Source: Limnephilus marmoratus (taxonomy: Eukaryota; Arthropoda; Insecta; Trichoptera; Limnephilidae). From it: 64,000 bases of DNA. Position 1 is the first letter of the stretch, and every line of letters starts with the position of its first letter. Below the pieces are notes generated by a model that had not been told where the DNA came from, ran no database searches, and was given only the letters and a program-made list of their open reading frames with translations. Below, one piece after another: positions 11,091 to 21,454 of this stretch. Position numbers and translations under genes: made by a program. Location of the stretch: contig OU862920.1 of NCBI GenBank assembly GCA_917880885.1, positions 43,249,019-43,313,018 on the forward strand. The letters run 5' to 3'.

Positions 11091-11456
11091 CATCCTAGAC
11101 TTGCAGAAAAAGTCAATAGATGTCGCGTATTACAAATAAAATGGATAAATATTTATCCAGACACTATCTAGATTGCATTTAGTTCGAGTTGAATCTTGTA
11201 ATCATATATAAAGATAGCAGCCAATAATATGTGCGTTAAGTAAATGAAGATAATGTTGGTAGTTCTTAGTCGAAGTATGATACAGTTAAAAGTGACCGAA
11301 TTAATATGGGTTCCATAGCTTCATCGGTAGAGCTGTTTCCATGTAAGAAAAGGGTTCTGGGTTCGAGTCCCAGCGGAGCCAATATCTTTTCTGATTTTTC
11401 TGTATCCAGATTTCGATTGAGTTTCGCTAATATTGTCTTCATTTAATTAAATAATT
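11085..11456 (+). mobile_element. Family C element, single plus-strand copy
   Basis: Begins TATTCATCCTAGACTTGCAG, includes GCAGCCAATAATATGTGCG and AGTGACCGAATTAATATGGG, a full tRNA-like segment (11311-11383) and the ATTGTCTTCATTTAATTAAA end. Confidence 0.8.
11311..11383 (+). repeat. tRNA-like sequence in family C
   Basis: Same tRNA-like fold as at 10739-10812, with B box GGTTCGAGTCC and T stem CTGGG/CCCAG; acceptor GGTTCCA pairs less well with CGGAGCC. Confidence 0.75.
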
Positions 11457-11553
11457 TTTTAGTACGCAAACAAATTAGTAAAATTGATACCTCAGCACCA
11501 TTGCCTAGTGCCTAGTGAGATATCTTATGATGCAAACATTTGTCGCAAACAAC

Positions 11554-11728
11554 AAAGACAAACCTTTCCGAGTTACGATTAAATGTGCGACAATTTCCTA
11601 CTACCACCTTAGTAAGCTGAAAATGTTGCTTGTGTCGTGATGGAGGACTTCGCCAGTCGACTAATTAAACTCGTGAAGCCGGTACCCAGATGCGATACCA
11701 ATTCATCCACTGACCGGTGCCGACCGCT
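11554..11728 (-). mobile_element. tRNA-derived SINE (family D), copy 1
   Basis: Minus strand: CGGTCAGTGGATGAATTGG head (A-box region), degenerate B box, then GGCGAAGTCCTCCATCACG, AACATTTTCAGC and a GTTTGTCTTTGTT tail. Matches 22500-22678 along its length. Confidence 0.75.
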
Positions 11729-11739
11729 TTTATATTATA

Positions 11740-12740
11740 TCCTTATTTTAAATTAAATATATTATCACGAAGGTATTCATCGCGCATGTAGGGACTGAAT
11801 TAAAATGAAATAGCCCAAATGGAGAGTCTAATAATAGAGAGTCCTTCATATTAATTACTCATTTTATAATTGTATTGTACATGAGCCTTACTAATAAACT
11901 TGTTCTAAATTTTACACAACAGATAAACAACAATTATTAATTTGGGGTAAATGGTTGTTTAACGGCTGAATAAAATGCAAAAAATATTTATTTGTAAGGG
12001 GATTGTGTTAATTTTTTGTTGTGAAGAATACTTCTTATTGTATTATGACCCCTATGTATCTACCGACGTGGGTATAAATAGGCGTAAATAGGCTTATACT
12101 TATCACAAAAATACCCCAGCAAATACTGGCCTGGCTAATCCTAAAATGAATACCATCATTCCAAATAAAACTAATAAATTAACTATCTGTGGTAAACACA
12201 TTTGATGGAACGCCACAATGTCTCTGAAATTTATTTTGGCACAGAATGCTTGCTCGTTTCATGTTCATATTATTATATTGTGGTCACAAGCAGGTATCAG
12301 GTACATACTCTTTTGTTATTATAACTTACTTTGACCCGAAGTATTTGTTTCACTCGATCGTGCCATCTCGTTCTACAGTTTCCCTCACTTCTTCGATAAA
12401 CTTAAACATCACCAAATAACGATGGCAAAATTTGAAATGGTGTAAAGGACAATAAATCTAAAAATGAATTAAATATGTCATTTTTCTTGGTTTTTTCTTT
12501 TTCCATCTGTGTCGTCAAAATATTTTCTAAAATAGGTGCGTGCATCTTTTACGACCTGCATTTCAAGATGATTTTTTTTTCAATTAAAAATAAATTAAAT
12601 AACATTTTGTCCTTTACAATATTTCAAATTTCCGTGATCGATATATTCTCCTTTCTTCTTTCGACACTTCTTTTTTTATTCATTTTTGTTTTTTTATTAT
12701 GTATAACAGACGGCTTACATTTTCTTCTGATTTGTAAAAT
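11740..12740. other. No gene seen
   Basis: AT-rich; frame 12475-12909 rejected as low-complexity. Confidence 0.5.
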
Positions 12741-13275
12741 TGTGGTCTGTTTGTGCGACGCGCGACGCGGCGTGGATTTAATTTGTATACAAATCTACAG
12801 TTTTATTCTGAGGATGATGAAACTTTGCACACTTGACCTTCAAAACATGAGGAAGGACACTGTTTACATGATATTTCGAAACTGCTTTGATGAAATTATG
12901 CCCGCTTGATGTTCAACACCAGAGGAAAACTACTGTCCACGTCTTATTTCGAAAGACTTCATAAAGCCCGGGCAACTCCCGGGACTTAAGCTACACATCT
13001 ATTTATATTACCTACATAAATAAGTGTCCCTTTCTTGTGTGGCTTTGTTTTGTTTATAAGTCTACAATTGTAATCCGAGAATGATGAAATTTTGAAAACT
13101 TGACCTTCGAAACAAGAAGGTCAATGTTTACGTGAGTTTTCTAACCTTTTAGCAGAATTTTTGTACTTCTAGATGAAATTTTGAACACTTGCCATTCAAA
13201 ATAATAGGAAAATTACTGTACATCTGGTTTCTTAAAACTATACTTAAAGCCCGGGCAACTTTGCAAAAATGAAAG
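12740..13275 (+). repeat. Decayed RTE-type tails (two or three units)
   Basis: Repeated units of ATGATGAAA.TTTG.A.ACTTGACCTTC and AAAGCCCGGGCAACT (12965, 13250). GCCCGGGCAAC is typical of 3' ends of insect RTE-like retroelements. The 144-codon open frame at 12475-12909 is AT-rich chance sequence. Confidence 0.5.
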
Positions 13276-13370
13276 ACAATATTGAATTTATGGGGAGTTG
13301 ATTGCGGAGGTTGAAAAAAACCCTATTTTATATAATCATGGACTCACTGATTTTAGCAATCATCTGGACT

Positions 13371-13408
13371 AAGTGGGTTCACCCATGATTAAATGGGTGA
13401 ACCCACTT
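13371..13408. repeat. Perfect 16-bp inverted repeat
   Basis: AAGTGGGTTCACCCAT, loop GATTAA, ATGGGTGAACCCACTT. Confidence 0.9.
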
Positions 13409-13584
13409 ACATAGTTTTTCTCATTAATTTCCACATCAAGAAATCCGTGTCATCAGATGATGTCGACATTTTCGAGTAGCTATAAACCACAACTGTGCGT
13501 CCGGTGTGCGTTCACTCCAAGCAAAAATGTTGCATGCATTTTGTGACGACGCAAATTTTGCGTACATGTAGCGTGTGGCTCCGG

Positions 13585-13710
13585 AGTGCGGCCTGCCTAA
13601 GCAGAAAATGTTGCTTGTATCGTGATGGAGGGCGTAGCCAGCCAAGGAATCGAACACGCGGCACCCGGGTGGGATCCAAACGCGATGCTAACTCAGCCAC
13701 TGACCCGTCA
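13585..13710 (-). mobile_element. tRNA-derived SINE (family D), copy 2
   Basis: Minus strand: GGGTCAGTGGCTGAGTTAGC (A box), GCATCGCGTTTGGATCCC, CGTGTTCGATTCCTTGG (B box), then CTGGCTACGCCCTCCATCAC. This copy preserves the promoter boxes best. Confidence 0.8.
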
Positions 13711-14841
13711 TTATTTGCATGTCTCTTGAAACCTTCAAGGGTTATGTTGAAGATATCAAGAGACTTGTTATTTAGCAGTACCATACCCCGTATCATGCTG
13801 TGCTGAGCAAACACGTTCTGAACCAACACATCTGTTCTGCCGTATGGTCGGTACCTTGCATTTGCTTACTGCGTTCATCCGCTCCATGAGCTATGGTGTC
13901 TTAAGTTTGCACAGCTGTTATTTCTGCAATTAATAGACCAATACGTAAACCAATACATCCACCCATTTGTAACCTCGCAACATCATTTTTATTTTGAGTA
14001 AGAAGCTTTGGAAAAGTCATCAAACTTTTTACACCGTGGGTGGATAATCACACGCCATTTTGTGTGGTCCAAAATTTTACAATAATTGTTCAATGAGATA
14101 AAAATATAAGACGAAGAAAGATGGTGGAAGACTTGGCAAAGTCGCATAATAACTGCCAGTCATTCCCGAGTTCATAAATTTATTTAGTCATATATTATTA
14201 TGAATCTAAAAATCGCAGAAATGGAAGCTGTACACATTAAAGCGATGCAACACATCGTGTAAAATTCGGGAACAGGCCGCTGACAACAACACTCCTTCTG
14301 TAGATGGCGATAAGGTTTAAGTTGCTGTTTAGCACCAACCGCATGTTTTGATGTTTTCAACAAAAAAACATCGCCAAAAAGCACATTTTATTTTTCAGTC
14401 ACAAATATCATTTTCTAAATAATTTCATTTTCCATGTTATATAATACAACCAAATCCGAAAACGGGTTTATGAGTAGAAGATTTTGAACTAGAAAATAGT
14501 TTTTATAGGCCTGATACTTTATTTTTTTTGGGCTTATAAAAAAGACTAATCAAAAAAGTAATCGATAATTTCAAAGGCAAATGTGTATTCTACTCGTCAG
14601 TATCTCGTATTACTGAAACATTTATTTATCGTTATAAAATATAATTATAATTGATTTTTCAATGCCTGTTTTAATGGAAAATTCCTGGGTCAAGACAGAT
14701 TTAGCATAAATAAATGGTTAGTATGTTATTTAAAAAAAAGAAATAAGAATTGTAAAGTGAAAGTTTAATCTCGTAAATGAGAATAATATTAAAATCGGTC
14801 AAAGAAAATATGAAATAAAATAGACATAATAAAAAAATCAT
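13711..14841. other. No gene seen
   Basis: Diverged hairpin repeat at 14655-14735 related to 6094-6190. Confidence 0.5.
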
Positions 14842-15380
14842 AATGTGCAATTCACACGCGTTAAAAGTGAAACCTTCAGAAAGCTAAAGTAGACAAGGGT
14901 GGGGAAACTGCAAAGCCCTTTTTTATCAATCTGAAGGATAATTTTTTCCATATTTTTGTCGTCGAATTCCAGTGCCCCTTCTCCTACACATTTGGTCATC
15001 TTATTAGTATTTATGTTTCTTCTTCGGAGCACCTAGATGTCGCTTTCGTTTGTGTTTTCTTCCACTCGTTCGTTTTGGAGTGGTTTGAAGATTGGATGTT
15101 GATTTTACAAAAATATATATTTTTTGTTTTTGTAGGATTCGATCCTTGGTTTGCTAAATGTCTGGACGCTGATGTTTGTCAGACGCTTTATATCTTTATA
15201 TCACTACACCAAAGGAGACTTGCGTGAAACTGTGTCCTTATCGTATTATATTATAACCGAATACCCGTTCTCTCGCAGGATAAATGCTTAAGATGTATAT
15301 GTTTGTCTCTTTTTAGCGACGCTCGTTTCCGTTTCATCGAGTTTCAAATCACCACGGTGCTAAATAAGTTTTCACTTCAA
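14842..15380 (+). repeat. Family A long form, copy 4 (about 540 bp)
   Basis: Ends match family A (TGCAATTCACACGCG... and ...CACGGTGCTAAATAAGTTTTCACTTC). Inserted between them: a segment with a minus-strand open frame (14838-15032; key text LEFDDKNMEKI and IDKKG) and a minus-strand tRNA-like module (about 15135-15225, B box GGATCGAATCC). Confidence 0.8.
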
Positions 15381-15774
15381 TAATAAGGATAATGATTTTT
15401 TTAATATTTATATTGAGGGATTAGGAGTTCCACCGAGCCGAACCCTCTGATATGAAAATATCTGGAGTCGGTGAATTATTTTCCCATTTGGTCTCGGGTT
15501 GACAAGTCGTTCTTGTATTGCCTTGTTTTTATTATACTTATATAGTGCAATTGCATAGCGTGAATTGACTAGATGATCATTTGTGGAAAAGTGTGTGAAA
15601 GGGTTTAGTTTTTCCTGTGGGGAATATTTAACCCGGTCATAAAGTTTCAAGATATGGAAGTTAAGTTTTAGATATATAGCTACTAAAGAGGTTATGTTGT
15701 ATGTAAACTAATATTCACATCTACATTATACTCGTAGGTATATATTGTGTGTGTGAAAGCATTGTTTTCTATTT

Positions 15775-16075
15775 GGGTCGCTAGGCCTCGTCCTCGAGTG
15801 ACGGCAAACTATTCCGAGTGTCGATTAGCGGCCATCGGAATCCCGAACTTCCTGCGCGCTGGGAGCTTTGGGCCGCTGCGCCGTGGAAAGAACCAAATTT
15901 TACGATGCATTTCTTAGTCACAGGGAAAATATAACGCCGGCCGCGGCTGCCAAGTGCCGTGATATAATGCTAATTCGACTGAGTAATATTTCCTCGCGTT
16001 GGACCGAAATACCGACGCCATTTCCAATCTCTTCTTCTTCTTGCTCTCCGTCGTGAATAATAATCGCGCGAATGA
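15775..16075. promoter_or_regulatory. GC-rich single-copy island
   Basis: CpG-rich (GCTGGGAGCTTTGGGCCGCT, ACGCCGGCCGCGGCTGCC) within AT-rich DNA, no repeat seen. Possible promoter or conserved regulatory element; the 62-codon frame in it is not convincing. Confidence 0.3.
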
Positions 16076-16079
16076 TTTA

Positions 16080-16860
16080 TTGTTATATTTTAAGAGCTTG
16101 ATTATTGTTATTGACTAACTTTTGATTCATGTTTCGTTTCAATCAGATGACTAATCTCCAAGAAACATGCAATCTCGATTCTGGAAGATATTTTAACATC
16201 ATAATATCGATCGTCCAGTTGATTAGGCAGACATCTCCGAAAAATGGAAATTTGAGTTGAGTACGTAGTTAAATGTAAAAGCGCATCATTATCTGGTACA
16301 ATATTCAGATTACTCATAAACGCCACCAACGTATAGCGAATTAAATAAAATATTAATGTTTTCTAGTTCACTAGTAGGATATTTCAAAATGTCATACTTA
16401 TGTTCCGGACCGTTATGACCGGTTATATTTTGAAGCATATTTCACATACAAAACAAAACACGTGTAAATAATATTTGATTTATGGCGAGCATTCGAATTT
16501 TCCTTTCCTCATTTTCTCAAAACTTAGTGTTTGGAAATGTCTGACTAATCAACTGGACGAAAGATATATAAGAAGGAATGTATACTTAACGAGATTTTTT
16601 TTCTCGTACATACAATATTTGAAAGCTGATTAAAAATAATGGGTGAAATGCAGATCCCGCCAATGTGGGGGATTTTAATAAAAATGCACTTTCTAGATGA
16701 GAAAAGTGTGGAAAAGTTGAATAAAAAGTTGGCGGGATCTGCATTCCTCCCAAAATAATATACAGTAACTGTTTGTATGTATATAATGATTTTTTTATAT
16801 TCTTGAAAAAAACAAAAGATTTATTAACAATACGTATTTACAACTCTTAAAAATTAATAA
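16080..16860. other. No gene seen
   Basis: A GCAGATCCCGCCAA (16651) / TTGGCGGGATCTGC (16729) inverse pair frames an 80-bp segment, a possible small MITE. Confidence 0.5.
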
Positions 16861-16902
16861 AATAAAATACTTTTTTGTTTAAAACCACGAGATTTATTGA
16901 TT

Positions 16903-16949
16903 TTTGAACCGACAGGTTTCGCTTAACTTAAGCATCATCAGGGTACAAA
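16903..16949 (-). ncRNA. Hammerhead-ribozyme-like motif (type I), minus strand
   Basis: Mirror copy: CTGATGA, same stem II, GAAACCTGTC (2-bp stem III with a CT loop), same stem I. Predicted cleavage between 16911 and 16910 on the minus strand. Confidence 0.68.
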
Positions 16950-16964
16950 TTAATACTGTATTAA

Positions 16965-17011
16965 TTTGTACCCTGATGATGCTTAAGTTAAGCGAAACCG
17001 GTCGGTTCAAA
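16965..17011 (+). ncRNA. Hammerhead-ribozyme-like motif (type I), plus strand
   Basis: Core CTGATGA at 16973-16979; stem II GCTTA/TAAGC with AGT loop (16981-16993); GAAA at 16994-16997; minimal stem III ACC/GGU; predicted cleavage after C17003 (GUC). Stem I TTTGTACC (16965-16972) pairs with GGTTCAAA (17004-17011), 7 of 8. All core nucleotides are present. Very short stem III is known from Penelope-like hammerheads, which may act as dimers. Confidence 0.7.
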
Positions 17012-17109
17012 AATCAATAAATCTCGTGGTTTTAAACAAAAAAGTATTTTATTTTATTAAATATGTCAAACCACAAAGTGATTGCTTTCTACAATAATCT
17101 TAAAAATTA

Positions 17110-18120
17110 TATTATCGGTTAACAAAAGATTCACTTACGTATAAAAACAAAAGAAACAACATTTAAAGCCCTTATTTCAGGTTTCTTTAATAAATAATAA
17201 ATAAAATAAGATAATATTTTCCGGGATTGTTAATCCAATAATTCTGACACTTATATTTTCCTAACTCGATTCATTTGTTTTGACATCTAGTGGGCCACTA
17301 ACTAGCTCAGTACTTACTCAGTACTTACTCAGTGACGCAGCAAATACAAGCTTAAGAAAGCACTCATAAGTGGTTTTCTTTACATGTATACATATAGCTT
17401 ATTACTAGTAGCAGTGTTTTGCGAACATCTCACTAGGAAAACTTGTGCTGAGGTATTCGCATGTTGTAGATAGTGTTATTCTGCCGTTGTAAGTAAAAAC
17501 ACAGTTTCCTCATTGAGAGCTCAAGGAGGGTACAGCGGTTCCGTCCATGGCGGCAGTTTTGTTTTTTTAGATTGTTCAATAGTTAAAGAACATAATTATT
17601 ACATGGACACCAGGCGCGGTTCCTCCATTCATACTGTGGATGCGGCGCTTCCCTTCCTTTTGAGGCTTATAAATGTAATAATAATTGTTATTTATTTGTT
17701 CAGCATTAAAAAAGCTTAGAGCTTATTTTATTCTATCCTTAAACAGTAATAAATTCTGCAATTTAACGACATCGTCCCAACCTCAGCGGCAAAAACAATA
17801 AAACGCGACACGCGGACCGATCCGAAATACATAATAACAACACCATTCTTGATGCTAGAGTGTCGAATGTCGCGTAAACGCACCAATAGCAGCAATAGTG
17901 GATTCTCTGCTCCATTCCGTATCAACGATGTTAGAAAAAGTTTGATATTTGCGCATGCGCAAAGTTTTTCTGCCCGCCAAGTTTTACCTAAAAAGAATTT
18001 AATGCACGTAGGCATAGTGCACAGAATAGCGTAACAAAGCGAATGGATTTAGCACGTTTTAAAGTAATTAATTTAAAATAATTTCCAACACATTGCATAC
18101 CTAATCTTAAGGTTTTTGAA
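17110..18120. other. Single-copy stretch without a supported gene
   Basis: GC-richer at 17500-17660 and 17830-18030 (NRF-1-like motif listed). Open frames of 61-96 codons overlap on both strands. Confidence 0.4.
17951..17960. promoter_or_regulatory. NRF-1-like palindrome GCGCATGCGC
   Basis: Perfect match to the NRF-1/erect-wing consensus core, in single-copy DNA (17830-18030). Function is inference. Confidence 0.3.
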
Positions 18121-18124
18121 GTAA

Positions 18125-18407
18125 AATTACGGGGGGCGGTCCGCCCCGGGTGCCACCGATGGGGGTGACACCACACCCGACTGGGGGTGACACCCGACCG
18201 CGGAAAAAAATTACGAGGTATATTGTCACAAAAATTTTGAACACGGGATGTTATTTTCGTAGCTCTATGGCTCCCCATGGAGTGCCCCGAAACGGGAGAA
18301 TTTTGTGTTTTTTATTTTTTATGAAGTCGAAATGGAGGGGGGGGGGTGGGTGACATGTGGCACTACGTCATCCGCCCTGGGTGCCACCCATGCTAGCTAC
18401 GCCACTG
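18125..18407 (-). mobile_element. hAT-like element end, truncated
   Basis: Minus strand begins CAGTGGCGTAGCTAGCATGG at 18407 and has repeated GGTGCCACC/GGGTGACACC text. The other end stops at about 18130 without a matching terminus. Confidence 0.55.
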
Positions 18408-18409
18408 GG

Positions 18410-18590
18410 CCCGATTCCAGTATCTGATTCACTTGGTTGTGCCATGTCTTCCTCGGGCGGCACCGACTTCTTCTACCATTCACATTTACATCGTATATTC
18501 TCCTTACAATCCTTTCCTCGTTCATTCGCTATACATGCCCAAACCATCCGAGCGTCTCTTTCTTAATCTTACTTAATCATATACATAGGC
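18410..18590 (-). pseudogene. RTE-type retrotransposon ORF fragment
   Basis: Minus strand reads KKETLGWFGHV-stop-RMNE near 18555-18520, the motif LGWFGHVxRM found near the C-terminal end of RTE-type reverse transcriptase ORFs. Stops and truncation show it is dead. A relative lies at 23430-23600. Confidence 0.55.
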
Positions 18591-18599
18591 TATCTGTCA

Positions 18600-19094
18600 C
18601 ATACTCGTGTAAAGCCGGCTGGGGTTGGATAGTTTCTATAAACGTCTTCATCCTTCCTCGAGCCGTTAGAAACCGAACTTCAAATAAGAATATCGCCAAA
18701 ACTAATAATCATTATGATTTATGATTGTGGGGCAATCAGAATACTTCGGTCCAAAATCATAAATCATCACACAGGTGCACTATTTCATTGCAGCTATGGT
18801 TTTGTCCGGTAATTGGGTTTCAGTTGGCAAGTAAACAACACGTCCGCTATTTCGAATCTTCCACCGATCAAAACAGTTAGACGTAAATAATTTAATTATC
18901 GTATTTTATATGATGCATCTTGGAAACGTCTTTTTTGGCAATCAATGCCTCATTAAGTTAGATATGTAATGTGTTTACCTCCGCATACAATGCGCTGAAG
19001 TTGCAGTAACAAATACAATATAATGTCTTAATTAATCTTTTTTATTGTTGCCTGTTTATTGTTTCTTTACCGGGCGTTATCGTTTTTTTTTTTA
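18600..19094. other. No feature seen
   Basis: Nothing recognised. Confidence 0.5.
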
Positions 19095-20272
19095 ATAAAA
19101 AAAGTTCTTTAGCACCGTCGTGATTTGAAACTCGTTGAAACGAAAAATAGCGACACTAAAAAGAGACAAACACATATATTTCAGTGGCGGTCCGTGAGTT
19201 TTAATTATTTATTTATTTTTTCAGGTTCTCCATAAAACACTTATACACCAAATTATTACGGAGAAGATTACAAAGTATAAGAGAAAAAAAGGCCGAGGGG
19301 GCAGTTTCATCATGTTGAGACCAAAGATATTCAAATACAGAAGAGATATGCTATGGTGTCCGCGCAACTGTTGCCGGACTACGCGCTAATTAGCGTAGTT
19401 TTCATACAAAAAGAATTTGTTCATTTCGTTGATTTTTTGAAAATGTGCATTAATATTGGTTAACAATATATTTTGAATAAGGAAAGAATTCGTTCATTTA
19501 GTTTAACGTTCGTTTGGTTTATTCGTTAATTATTTGTTCTTTTAGTTTATTTGTTAATTGGTAAACAATATCGGCGACACCCGGAAGCGCAGACCCACAT
19601 AGTAAAAACAGCAGATAGCACATCTACCTATATTTCAATATCTTTGGTTGAGACGTATGTCAAAAGATAGTTACTAAACTCTCTATAGGTAACATTGAAA
19701 ATGTCAATGCTCAATGCAGAATCGTTAAGCAGTTGAATTGCTCTGTTTAATGGGGCATTCTGGAAGGAATAAGTTCTCGCTTTCGGAGCATAAAAAAGTG
19801 TGTGCGATCTCCCACGAGTATACGCGTTAGTGAGCTAGAGTGCTAAGATTGGAAAATGCGACGTTTTTGATGTTGCTGTAGCTGAAAACGATTTTTTTTT
19901 ATTACAACTTCTTATATGAAGCTCTACTGAAATGTGGATGCGGCGCATCCCCAAACTGAAAGAATCTTGAAAATCTTCATACAAAATATTGAAAATTAAA
20001 AAAAAAAAAAAAATCATTTTCAGCTACAACGTCGTATTTTTCAATCAGCACTATAGCTCACTAAAAACTCACAGACCGCCCCTGATACATTTATAGGATT
20101 TTAGATTTAACACAGACATTTTATTTAGAGACAAACAGATACATTCAGAGAGAATGAGATAGTATAATCGGTCTCCTCTTTGTGCGGTGCTTCGTAGTCT
20201 CCCCACTCTTCTCTACTGGTTTTCTGAAGGTTTCACTTCTACCATGTATGAATTGCACACTCTGATTTTTGA
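19095..20272 (-). repeat. Family A element, copy 5, split by a hAT-like insertion
   Basis: The right part (19095-19181, TTCTTTAGCACCGTCGTGAT) and left part (20085-20272, ...TTTCACTTCTACCATG) are one family A copy; the reading ACACATA(T/C)ATTTATAGGATT is restored if 19182-20084 plus one target duplication are removed. Confidence 0.85.
19182..20084. mobile_element. Non-autonomous hAT-like element (903 bp)
   Basis: Termini CAGTGGCGGTCCGTGAG and, inverted, CAGGGGCGGTCTGTGAG. Flanking 8-bp duplications ATATATTT (19174-19181) and ATACATTT (20085-20092), one mismatch. Its right half contains a further inverted repeat (about 19830-19900 against 19990-20062, GTGCTAAGATTGGAAAATGC type), perhaps a nested MITE. 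No transposase. Confidence 0.88.
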
Positions 20273-20496
20273 AGTGAAACTTCTTTAGCACCGTTGTGAT
20301 ATTAAACTCGATGAAACGGAAACGACACTAAAAAGAGATAAACACATCTATAGGATTTAGCCTGCGAGAGAATGAGATAGAATGAAACCTTACCGCATTC
20401 TCCGCTTTTATTATGAGCTCACTTTTCAAGGATTCTATTGGTTGAGATTGTGTGGTGAAGGTTTCACTTCTACCTCTGTGAACTGCACTCAGTTAT
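20266..20496 (-). repeat. Family A element, copy 6 (type II core)
   Basis: Adjoins copy 5 in the same orientation: TTTGAAGTGAAACTTCTTTA start, core with GAGCTCACTTTTCAAGGATT, ends GTTTCACTTCTACC. Confidence 0.85.
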
Positions 20497-20499
20497 TCT

Positions 20500-21070
20500 T
20501 TTTAATTTTAACCTCACTAAGACAAGCCTGTGTTGAGGTTAATATTTTATAACATTTAAAAAAAACACAAAATAAAATATTGAGTTGACAATACTGGTAC
20601 CTTAATTTTTTCATACAAATAATGGGTATCTACAAAGATATTCAAATACAGAATTTCAATATCTTTGGGTATCTACTAAGTCGAAGGGAGCTAATACATT
20701 TTTGAGTGAACATGTAGGGTGACCACGTATTGATATTTGATTTTAAATAATGGATTATGCAATTAATTTTTTTTAAAGTTAAAAAGGGAGAAAAAATATA
20801 TATTTTAAAAAGGAAAAACATAAAAATTATATTTAGAAAATTGTACAATATAATACACCATTAATTTTAAAATGTTGGCATGAAAAAATATGCAGAGATG
20901 AAAAAATGTTGGCAATTATGTTTTAATAAAAAGGTGTAGAAATTGTCTAGTACGCACATGTGCCACTTTATTTATTTGTATTTGAAATTATAAAATATAC
21001 CTAAGCCAATGAAATTTCAAATTTTCATGATATTATAGGTAACTATTTAATTATATTAATGACAACTATT
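20500..21070. other. AT-rich, small inverted repeat only
   Basis: TTAACCTCA (20508) faces TGAGGTTAA (20534). Confidence 0.5.
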
Positions 21071-21452
21071 AAAAAAACGGGTGTGTTTTAGACCAAACGA
21101 CTGAAGTTAAACTTCTTTAGCTCCATCCATATGATAGGAAGAGAGAAAGAAAATGTGCGCGCACACTGCTCTCTATAGCTCCTACAGTGTGATATAGACA
21201 ATAGGCCTGCGCTGTGTCTTAGATATACGAAACGTAACTGGTTAAGAAAGAAAGAAAATGTGTGCTCGCACCTCTCTCTCTTGCCCCTACAGTAATATAC
21301 GACACGTAACTCTCTCTCACTCTCTTTCTATCTTCACTAACTTATATCTCCCTCTCAACTACCGTTCGCCTTGCTTTTTGGAACGCTCTCGTCACGCATA
21401 CACCAGCTTACTCCCCGAGTCAAGCGTGGGTAAAGAAGTTTTACTTCAAAAA
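21071..21452 (+). mobile_element. Family B MITE, copy 3
   Basis: Leader AAAAAAACGGGTGTGTTTTA, then CTGAAGTTAAACTTCTTTAG and the inverse end GTAAAGAAGTTTTACTTC; matches 1992-2371 throughout. Confidence 0.88.
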
Positions 21453-21454
21453 TA

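Larger units (their letters stand above)
16861..17053. mobile_element. Near-perfect palindrome from a Penelope-like element
   Basis: Arms 16861-16955 and 16959-17053 pair at all but about one of 95 positions. Each arm encodes one hammerhead-like motif facing outwards. It is followed by AAACCACAAAGTGATT, echoing CCACAAAGTAATTTTG after the 46.8-kb palindrome. Arranged like inverted terminal regions of Penelope-like elements. Confidence 0.75.

Noticed and set aside
10739..11383. Functional tRNA genes
   Set aside because: Poor anticodon arm, no U33, fused to repeat sequence in every copy.
12475..12909. 144-codon plus-strand open frame
   Set aside because: Phe/Ile/Leu-rich low-complexity translation in AT-rich DNA overlapping RTE-like tails; no domain, no splice context.
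13425..13460. Minus-strand CTGATGA...GTGGAAAT as a hammerhead
   Set aside because: Cleavage position would be G, which is not allowed, and stem I does not pair.
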